Source: HGM11501 sp045123995
GTDB taxonomy: Bacteria; Bacillota; Clostridia; CAKSNL01; HGM11501
DNA length: 64,000 nt
Direction: 5' to 3'
Assembly (NCBI GenBank): GCA_045123995.1
Contig: JBGVKY010000025.1
Span: 36,040-100,039, forward strand
Notes under the pieces: model-generated
What the model saw: only the letters and a program-made list of their open reading frames with translations
Databases searched by the model: none
What the model was told of the DNA's origin: nothing
Shown: in pieces, positions 58,592 through 64,000 of the stretch
Position numbering within the stretch: position 1 is the stretch's first letter
Layout of the letters: each line of letters starts with the position of its first letter
Program-made: the position numbers and the translations under genes

Positions 58592-59287
58592 CTAAATCAA
58601 TCTGAAAATTTCTGTTTCGAAATCGCGGCAGACTTTTTTTGCAGCTTTTTTCACCTTGGGGTGGGCATTCGCCACTGCAAAGCTGTCTCCGGTTTCATTA
58701 AAAAGGGGTAAATCGTTAAAATTGTCCCCGAAAGAACAGGATTCACCCAAGGGGATGTTAAGATGCGCCAGAAGCATTTTTGCAGCTATTCCCTTATTTA
58801 CAGGATGAGCGATATATTCGTTCATGGAATTGTCCTTATATATAAGGGGAAGAACATCATACTTGATTTTGGCGTAATCCGTAATCTTGTAAATGGGTTC
58901 ATCTGGGAAGTCGTTATCGAGCTTCATAACGTGACCATGCTGCTGGCTTAAAAGACTTCTGGTCAAAGGGATGTCTTTTGTTTTGAGATAAGTCATGTAT
59001 TTTCCGTGAAGAGCGTAAGACGGGGAAGAAAAACTTTCTTTTATTGGGAAATCAAGTAAAGTTTCTTCCTTATATATAGTCTCGGCTCCGTCGTTTGTTA
59101 TAAAGAAAATGTCTTTTTCGAAAGGAGCAAAAAAATGTTTGAGCTCCACGTATGTTCTGCCTGAAGCAACAGCAAAGTAAACGTTTTGTGAAAGAATATG
59201 CTCTATGGCGGATAAAACATTTCTGTTTAAGGCTTTTTCGCCTCTTTTAAGAATGGTTCCGTCAAGATCAGACAAAACTATTTTCAT
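58592..59287 (-). CDS. HAD-superfamily (Cof-type) phosphatase, first gene of the microcompartment operon
   Basis: 231 residues. Motif I DLDGTILKRG (nucleophile Asp), motif II VASGRTY, a Lys in the cap region, and motif IV CSFGDNFNDLPLF followed by AVANAHPKVKKAAK. It probably dephosphorylates a sugar phosphate or similar. It lies directly after the main operon promoter, 14 bp before the dehydratase. HAD genes are not regular parts of microcompartment loci, so the link deserves notice. Confidence 0.9.
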   Translation of the reverse strand: MKIVLSDLDGTILKRGEKALNRNVLSAIEHILSQNVYFAVASGRTYVELKHFFAPFEKDIFFITNDGAETIYKEETLLDFPIKESFSSPSYALHGKYMTYLKTKDIPLTRSLLSQQHGHVMKLDNDFPDEPIYKITDYAKIKYDVLPLIYKDNSMNEYIAHPVNKGIAAKMLLAHLNIPLGESCSFGDNFNDLPLFNETGDSFAVANAHPKVKKAAKKVCRDFETEIFRLI

Positions 59288-59376
59288 AAAAAGACTCCTT
59301 TCTTAAAGCCAAGGGGTATCTAACCCCATAAGCCTTATTGGTTTAGTTATCCTCGGGCTTAAATATGGATACTACT

Positions 59377-59404
59377 CTAAAATATATAATACACTATATT
59401 TTAG
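59377..59404. promoter_or_regulatory. Perfect inverted repeat, probable operator of the microcompartment operon
   Basis: CTAAAATATA - 8 bp - TATATTTTAG, 10-bp arms without mismatch. It covers the -10 box and most of the spacer of the promoter, a position where a bound DeoR-type protein would block polymerase. Confidence 0.7.
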
Positions 59405-59414
59405 GGAAAGTCAA
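59386..59414 (-). promoter_or_regulatory. Main promoter of the microcompartment operon
   Basis: Minus strand: TTGACT (59409-59414), 17-bp spacer, TATTAT (59386-59391). The roughly 90-nt leader to 59288 holds GGGGT-TAGAT-ACCCC and three AAGCC/GGCTT-like arms able to pair alternatively. No known riboswitch is recognised. Confidence 0.72.
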
Positions 59415-59512
59415 GAAAAACTAACAAAAATAAAAGAAAAAACACAAAAAAACAGAAACTTCGAAAAAACCTGGCATTATCAAGGGTTTCGGGGCATAAA
59501 TATAAAAAAGCC

Positions 59513-59541
59513 TTTACAAAAATGTTACGGTGTGGTAAAAT
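59513..59541 (+). promoter_or_regulatory. Promoter of the M23 peptidase gene
   Basis: TTTACA (59513-59518), 17-bp spacer, TAAAAT (59536-59541). The gap between it and the operator on the left shows nothing further. Confidence 0.62.
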
Positions 59542-59563
59542 AATGCAGGTCAGAGGTGATTAA

Positions 59564-60718
59564 ATGAATTGCGAAAACAACAAAAAAATAAACAAAAGGC
59601 TTTCTGTCCTTTTGCTTACGTCTTTGCTTGCAGCATTTACGGTTACGACTGCGTTAGGGTTTGATTTCGGATATAATCTTTATATAAAAGACCGGAAGGT
59701 GGGCTCATTTGCCTCGGAAAAGGAAGCACTTGACGCAGCAGCATACATAAGTAAAGAGAGCAAAAGTGTCCTTGAAAAAAGCACGGAAGTAAAGTTCTTT
59801 ATTTCAGAGGGAGAGGGACTTACATCCAAAGAAGAAGCTTTTGAAAATTTCAAGAAAAATAACCCGAGGTACGAAAAGGCTTATGCCGTAAGTATCGGAG
59901 GCAGTGAAATATTTTGCCTTAAAAACCTGGAGGATATAGAAGAAATAAAAAGGGAAATACTTTCTCCTTACCATGAAGAGTTTGCTGTATCTGTGGATTT
60001 TTCAGGAGAATTAAAGGTGGAAGAAAGGTATATACTAAAGGAAGAGTTTTCAAAGAAAGAAGAGGCAAAGGAAATTTTAGCTTCTTTCCCCGTGGAAACA
60101 ATAATTAAAAAAAGTCTTTACGAGGTTGTTCCCTACGGAATTATTTATGTTGATGATGAGGAACTTTATATCGGGGAAACCCTTGTGCTTACTCCCGGAA
60201 GAAGCGGTGAAAAGTATGTTGAATATACAACCACGAAAGTAAACGGAAACGAAGTTGATACCAAAATCACTTGGGAAACCACTATAAATGTGATGGAAAA
60301 TGAAATAATAAAGGTAGGAAAAAAGCCTTTGCCCAAGGGAGTCGCCATGGGCAAGTTTATAAATCCCACAGAAGGATATTTGACTTCACCCTTTGGGCCC
60401 AGATGGGGAAGAATGCATAACGGCATTGATATAGGCTCTCCTATGGGAACGCCCATATATGCATCAGATGGCGGTGAGGTTATATATGCCGGATGGATGG
60501 GGGGATACGGATATCTTGTGCAGATAAATCACAAAAACGGATATGTAACATACTACGCCCACTGTTCTAAGCTCCATGTAAAGGTAGGAGATCAGGTGGC
60601 GCAGGGAGATCTGATTTCTGACATGGGCTCTACTGGAAATTCAACAGGCCCTCATCTTCACTTTGAAGTGAGGCTCAATAACGTGCCCCAGAATCCCAGA
60701 AATTACGTGAAGTACTAA
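59564..60718 (+). CDS. G5-domain and M23-family murein endopeptidase
   Basis: 384 residues. A membrane anchor or signal (about 14-34) is followed by a helical region, a G5 domain (about 190-260, VEYTTTKVNGNEVDTKITWE) and the M23 domain (about 265-384). Metal motifs are GRMHNGIDIGSPMG (HxxxD), YAHCSKLHVKVGDQV and GPHLHFEV. It should cleave peptidoglycan cross-links outside the membrane. Monocistronic with an own promoter. Confidence 0.93.
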   Translation: MNCENNKKINKRLSVLLLTSLLAAFTVTTALGFDFGYNLYIKDRKVGSFASEKEALDAAAYISKESKSVLEKSTEVKFFISEGEGLTSKEEAFENFKKNNPRYEKAYAVSIGGSEIFCLKNLEDIEEIKREILSPYHEEFAVSVDFSGELKVEERYILKEEFSKKEEAKEILASFPVETIIKKSLYEVVPYGIIYVDDEELYIGETLVLTPGRSGEKYVEYTTTKVNGNEVDTKITWETTINVMENEIIKVGKKPLPKGVAMGKFINPTEGYLTSPFGPRWGRMHNGIDIGSPMGTPIYASDGGEVIYAGWMGGYGYLVQINHKNGYVTYYAHCSKLHVKVGDQVAQGDLISDMGSTGNSTGPHLHFEVRLNNVPQNPRNYVKY

Positions 60719-60790
60719 AAAAATATTTGCAACTTTTTTTAAGTCCCCGTTGTATTATTATTGGACTACAATAAAGAAAGGAATTTTAAT

Positions 60791-61285
60791 ATGAAAAAAA
60801 TAGTATCTATCTTATTGGTTATGGCTGTGATGCTGGCATTTGCCGGATGTTCAGAAAAAAAGACAAATCTTACTGTAGGCGAAACTCTTAAAGCTGAATT
60901 TTTGGAGATTGCCAAGAATGAAACCGAGCCTTTGGCTATTGCAGAAAAGCTTGCGGGAAACGAAGTAATAGAGTTTATGCCCATGACAGTTGAAATTGAA
61001 GAGGGCTATCTTGCAGGTTTTGATGCAGATGAAATCAGAGGTTTCGAAAGTGGTGCAATTTTCGGACCCATGATTGGTTCCATTCCCTTTATAGGATATA
61101 TCTTCTCTTTAGGTGAAGATGCCAACGTGGATGAATTCGTTTCTATGCTTGAAGCTAACGCAAACTTAAGATGGAATGTCTGTGTAAGTGCTGATGAAAT
61201 GCACACAGCAAAAAGCGGAAATCTGGTGTTCTTTTTAATGAGCCCTCTTTCCATGGAACAGGAAAATCCTGAAGTAGCAGAATAA
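60791..61285 (+). CDS. Putative lipoprotein of unknown function
   Basis: 164 residues. The signal MKKIVSILLVMAVMLAFAGC ends in lipobox AFAGC (lipid Cys20). The mature part is acidic, with LAEKLAGNEVIEFMPM-like text and the hydrophobic stretch FGPMIGSIPFIGYIF; no family recognised. ATG 60791 after AAAGGA. It stands between the M23 gene and the acyltransferase pair. Confidence 0.78.
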   Translation: MKKIVSILLVMAVMLAFAGCSEKKTNLTVGETLKAEFLEIAKNETEPLAIAEKLAGNEVIEFMPMTVEIEEGYLAGFDADEIRGFESGAIFGPMIGSIPFIGYIFSLGEDANVDEFVSMLEANANLRWNVCVSADEMHTAKSGNLVFFLMSPLSMEQENPEVAE

Positions 61286-61334
61286 TAAAAGGGGAGGGTA
61301 AAACCTCCCTTAATTTATATAACGAGGTGATAAA

Positions 61335-62729
61335 ATGCTGTTTTCGGGAATTCCTTTTTTGTTTTACTTTCTCCCGGCGGTATTGATTCTTTATTTTATA
61401 TTACCCTTTAGACTTAAAAATCTGTGCCTTTTATTATTCAGCTTGTTGTTCTACAGCTGGGGTGAACCTTTGTATATTTTTCTCATGATGGCATCCATTA
61501 CACTTTGCTATTTTTTAGCTCTGGGAACGGAAAAATATAAAGACCGACCTTTTGGGAATGTATACTTTCTGCTATCGGTTGTTGTAAGCCTTGGGGCGCT
61601 AGGTTTTTTTAAGTATTATGACTTTATAATTGGCAGTATAAACGGGGTTTTCTCATCAAATCTTCCGTTACTGAATATTGCTCTTCCTATAGGTATAAGC
61701 TTTTACACCTTTCAGCTTTTAAGCTATATGATAGATGTTAAAAGAGGAAGCGTTCCTGCTCAGAAAAACTTTATAAGCCTGGCACTTTATATTTCCATGT
61801 TCCCCCAGCTTATTGCAGGGCCCATCGTAAGGTATCAGGATATAATGAGGGAGCTTCCGAAAAGAAGTCATTCCTTCGATAAAGCTGCATTGGGAATAAG
61901 GCAGTTTGTTATAGGTCTTTCCAAAAAAGTCCTTATAGCCAATGTTCTTGGTGAAGTGGCAGATATATATGGGACAACCTCTGAAAAAACCTTTGTTTTT
62001 CTGTGGATGTATGCAATAAGCATAACGCTTCAGCTTTACTTTGATTTTTCAGGTTACAGCGACATGGCAATAGGCCTTGGACATATTTTCGGTTTTACAT
62101 TCATGGAAAACTTCAACTATCCTTTTATATCAAAAAGTGTGACAGAATTCTGGAGACGGTGGCACATGTCCCTGGGCTCCTGGTTCCGTGACTATGTGTA
62201 TATTCCCATGGGAGGAAACAGGGTTAGTGCATCTAAGTGGATTTTTAATATTTTAACCGTCTGGATGCTTACAGGTCTGTGGCACGGAGCGGCGTGGAAC
62301 TTTGTTTTATGGGGGCTTTACTTTGCTCTCTTTCTGGCTCTTGAAAAGCTTTTTCTGGGAAGGTTATTAAAGGGAAGAAAGGTTATTTCTCATTTATATG
62401 TTTTCTTTGTTATAATAACCAGCTTTGTGCTTTTCTCTGCTCCGGATGTAAAAACGGCAGGGCGTGAGATAGCGGCTCTTTTCGGTGTCGGAAATCTGCC
62501 CTTTTTAAATACCGAAACTTTATACTACCTTAAAAGCTACGGAGTCCTTTTTCTGCTTGGTATAGTGGGTAGTACACCTCTTATCAAAAAACTGGCAATT
62601 ATATTTTCCTCTAAATATAAAAAAGTTTCGTTTGTTTTAGAACCCTTGCTTCTTTTATTCCTGTTTGTGCTTTCTGTATCTTACTTAGTGGACGGAAGCT
62701 TCAATCCCTTTTTGTATTTCAGATTCTGA
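61335..62729 (+). CDS. MBOAT-family O-acyltransferase (AlgI/DltB-like)
   Basis: 464 residues, about ten membrane segments. SKSVTEFWRRWHMSLGSWFRD and the invariant His in GLWHGAAWNFVLWG identify the family; GISFYTFQLLSYMIDVKRG and MFPQLIAGPIVRYQDI also fit AlgI. It carries acyl groups across the membrane for O-acylation of a surface polymer. GAGGTGATAAA precedes the ATG. Followed by the DHHW gene after 9 bp. Confidence 0.93.
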   Translation: MLFSGIPFLFYFLPAVLILYFILPFRLKNLCLLLFSLLFYSWGEPLYIFLMMASITLCYFLALGTEKYKDRPFGNVYFLLSVVVSLGALGFFKYYDFIIGSINGVFSSNLPLLNIALPIGISFYTFQLLSYMIDVKRGSVPAQKNFISLALYISMFPQLIAGPIVRYQDIMRELPKRSHSFDKAALGIRQFVIGLSKKVLIANVLGEVADIYGTTSEKTFVFLWMYAISITLQLYFDFSGYSDMAIGLGHIFGFTFMENFNYPFISKSVTEFWRRWHMSLGSWFRDYVYIPMGGNRVSASKWIFNILTVWMLTGLWHGAAWNFVLWGLYFALFLALEKLFLGRLLKGRKVISHLYVFFVIITSFVLFSAPDVKTAGREIAALFGVGNLPFLNTETLYYLKSYGVLFLLGIVGSTPLIKKLAIIFSSKYKKVSFVLEPLLLLFLFVLSVSYLVDGSFNPFLYFRF

Positions 62730-62738
62730 GGTGATAGC

Positions 62739-63839
62739 ATGAAAGAAAAATATAAAAATGTAATAATGGTTGCGCTTTTCTCCGTGGTAATTCTTTCTTT
62801 AAGCCTCTTTTCTGTTTTTTCAAAAAAGGACAGATATTCCGAAAGTGAGCGCCGTGCTCTTGAAAAGTTTCCGGAAATATCAAAAGAAACTGTTTTTTCC
62901 GGGGAATTTTCCGAAAAGTTTGAGCTTTATGCTACGGATAACTTTTATAAAAGGGACTTATGGAGAAAAATTAAAAATGGTTCAGCATTGTATATTTTCA
63001 ACATGGAAGATACAAATGACCTTTATATTAAAGACGGGCATATTTCAAAGATTGAATATCCCGAAAATCCCCTTAAAAAGGAAGAAACGGCAGAAAAAAT
63101 CAAAGATATTTACGAAAAATACTTAAAAGATAAAGATGTAAAGATATATCTTTCGGTCATTCCTGACAAAGGAAAATTTTTGGCAGGGGACAAGCTTTCC
63201 ATTGACTATGAAAGCTTTGAAGAAAGCTTTTTCACAAAGGTTCCTTTTGCAGAATATATAAAAATATCAAATCTTCTCACAAAGGACTCTTACTATAAGA
63301 CAGACTCCCACTGGAAGCAGGAGGAGATTATACCTGTGGCAGAAAAAATTTTAAATGCCATGGGTAAGGAACTTAAAGGGAGTTTTGAAAAGGAAACTGT
63401 AAAAAATGATTTTTATGGAGTCTACGCAGGACAAATGGGATTTTACGGAACAAAAGATGAGATCACTCTCCTTAAATCGGAATATACCGAAAGTGCAGTG
63501 GTTACAAGTTTTGATTCTGGAACCCCCGAAAAGGCAGAGGTTTATAGCCTAAAGGAGCTTGAAAGTGCCGATCCCTACGAGGTTTATTTAGGAGGAGCTA
63601 CGGCGATACTCACCATAGACAATCCTTTGGTTAAAGATAAAAGCCATCTTGTGGTATTCCGTGATTCTTTCGGCTCAAGCCTGATTCCTCTGCTTTTGGG
63701 AAGCTATGAAAAAATTACGGTTGTGGACACCCGTTATGTTAATCCTTCGTTGCTTGGCAACTTTGTGGAGTTTTCTTATGCAGATGTACTTTTTATGTAT
63801 TCTTCGACCATTATAAATCAAAGCAGTATGCTGAAATAA
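62739..63839 (+). CDS. DHHW-family (AlgX/DltD-like SGNH) protein
   Basis: 366 residues. One N-terminal membrane anchor (about 6-28), then an external domain with YSESERRALEKFPEI, YATDNFYKRDLWRKIKNG and YYKTDSHWKQEEI, the DxHW catalytic motif, and HLVVFRDSFGSSLIPLL near the end. Such proteins finish the acyl transfer begun by the MBOAT partner. Start after GAGGTGATAGC, almost the same ribosome site as the partner gene. Confidence 0.9.
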   Translation: MKEKYKNVIMVALFSVVILSLSLFSVFSKKDRYSESERRALEKFPEISKETVFSGEFSEKFELYATDNFYKRDLWRKIKNGSALYIFNMEDTNDLYIKDGHISKIEYPENPLKKEETAEKIKDIYEKYLKDKDVKIYLSVIPDKGKFLAGDKLSIDYESFEESFFTKVPFAEYIKISNLLTKDSYYKTDSHWKQEEIIPVAEKILNAMGKELKGSFEKETVKNDFYGVYAGQMGFYGTKDEITLLKSEYTESAVVTSFDSGTPEKAEVYSLKELESADPYEVYLGGATAILTIDNPLVKDKSHLVVFRDSFGSSLIPLLLGSYEKITVVDTRYVNPSLLGNFVEFSYADVLFMYSSTIINQSSMLK

Positions 63840-63850
63840 AAAAGCAAAAA

Positions 63851-63920
63851 GCACACCCAAACGGCGGTACTCCTTAGGGAGAAGTCGGTTTTGGCTTGTT
63901 ATTTTCCGCTGATAGTGCGC
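63851..63920 (+). ncRNA. Possible structured RNA at the right edge (tentative)
   Basis: Nested pairings: GCAC (63851) with GTGC (63915), CGGCGG (63862) with CCGCTG (63906), and CTCC-TTAG-GGAG (63870-63881) inside. A terminator follows directly. No known family recognised; it may be the 3' end region of the DHHW transcript or an own small RNA. Confidence 0.3.
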
Positions 63921-63960
63921 AAAAAAATGCAGACATACGCCAGTATGACTGCATTTTTTA
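63921..63960. terminator. Terminator at the right edge
   Basis: Stem AAAAAATGCAG-A-CATAC / GTATG-A-CTGCATTTTTT with loop GCCA and one A-A mismatch. Confidence 0.88.
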
Positions 63961-64000
63961 TGACTTCTCTAAGACGAAAAATTCCTAACCCAAAACTGCT

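Overview
The window reads as a chromosomal segment of a low-GC, spore-forming, Gram-positive anaerobe of class Clostridia. The supporting signs are AGGAGG-type ribosome binding sites throughout, strong TTGACA/TATAAT promoters, U-tract terminators, two sporulation or germination genes (yunB, ypeB), a 2x[4Fe-4S] ferredoxin, and oxygen-sensitive glycyl-radical metabolism. I cannot name the species. No insertion sequence, integrase, phage module, CRISPR array or rRNA is visible.

Layout. 1-5.3 kb: the end of a large membrane-anchored protein, then a minus-strand coaX-yifB-yjdF-like operon. 5.4-15.4 kb: tRNA-Glu(CTC), a ribbon-helix-helix protein, radC, a D,D-carboxypeptidase, pepD, an OPT transporter coupled to a PqqD-like protein, an MntR/DtxR-type repressor, dtd, a DUF3048 lipoprotein, ypeB without sleB, and a ferredoxin. 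15.6-23.5 kb: a PfoR-like EIIC with dusB; a hexuronate (D-mannonate) operon facing an AraC-type regulator, with three 21-bp repeats between the two promoters; and an MsmX/UgpC-type ATPase. 23.7-30 kb: a yunB-trmL-TSCPD-DUF4830-rsuA operon, divergent from a hydrolase-murF-ddl operon. 30-37.3 kb: rpmG-secE-nusG-rplK-rplA and rplJ-rplL with recognisable L1 and L10 autoregulatory leaders, then tex, a greA-like gene and dapA. rpoB/rpoC do not follow rplL, which is unusual. 37.4-44.8 kb: recD2, two small membrane proteins, yebC and a heterodimeric ABC exporter.

44.8-59.4 kb is the centrepiece: a minus-strand, 17-gene bacterial microcompartment (BMC) operon of the glycyl-radical propanediol type with its own class II aldolase (the layout known as GRM5, linked to L-fucose/L-rhamnose use). 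In order it encodes a HAD phosphatase, a glycyl-radical diol dehydratase, its activase, a PduU/EutS-like shell protein, an EutP/PduV GTPase, an aldolase with a C-terminal targeting helix, a PduO-C/HbpS-like protein, a zinc alcohol dehydrogenase, two hexameric shell proteins, a pentameric vertex protein, PduS-like and PduT-like redox proteins, an aldehyde dehydrogenase, a trimeric shell protein, PduL and a DeoR-type regulator. The inferred flow is: fuculose/rhamnulose-1-phosphate to lactaldehyde and DHAP; lactaldehyde to 1,2-propanediol; diol to propionaldehyde; then disproportionation to propanol and propionyl-phosphate inside the shell. Noteworthy parts are an in-frame unknown domain ahead of the alcohol dehydrogenase, a hexameric shell protein with an optional Lys/Glu/Ala-rich N-terminal arm and a strong internal start, palindromes inside two promoters, and a terminator just before the regulator gene.

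59.5-64 kb: a G5/M23 endopeptidase, a lipoprotein, an MBOAT/DHHW O-acylation pair, and a possible structured RNA at the right edge.
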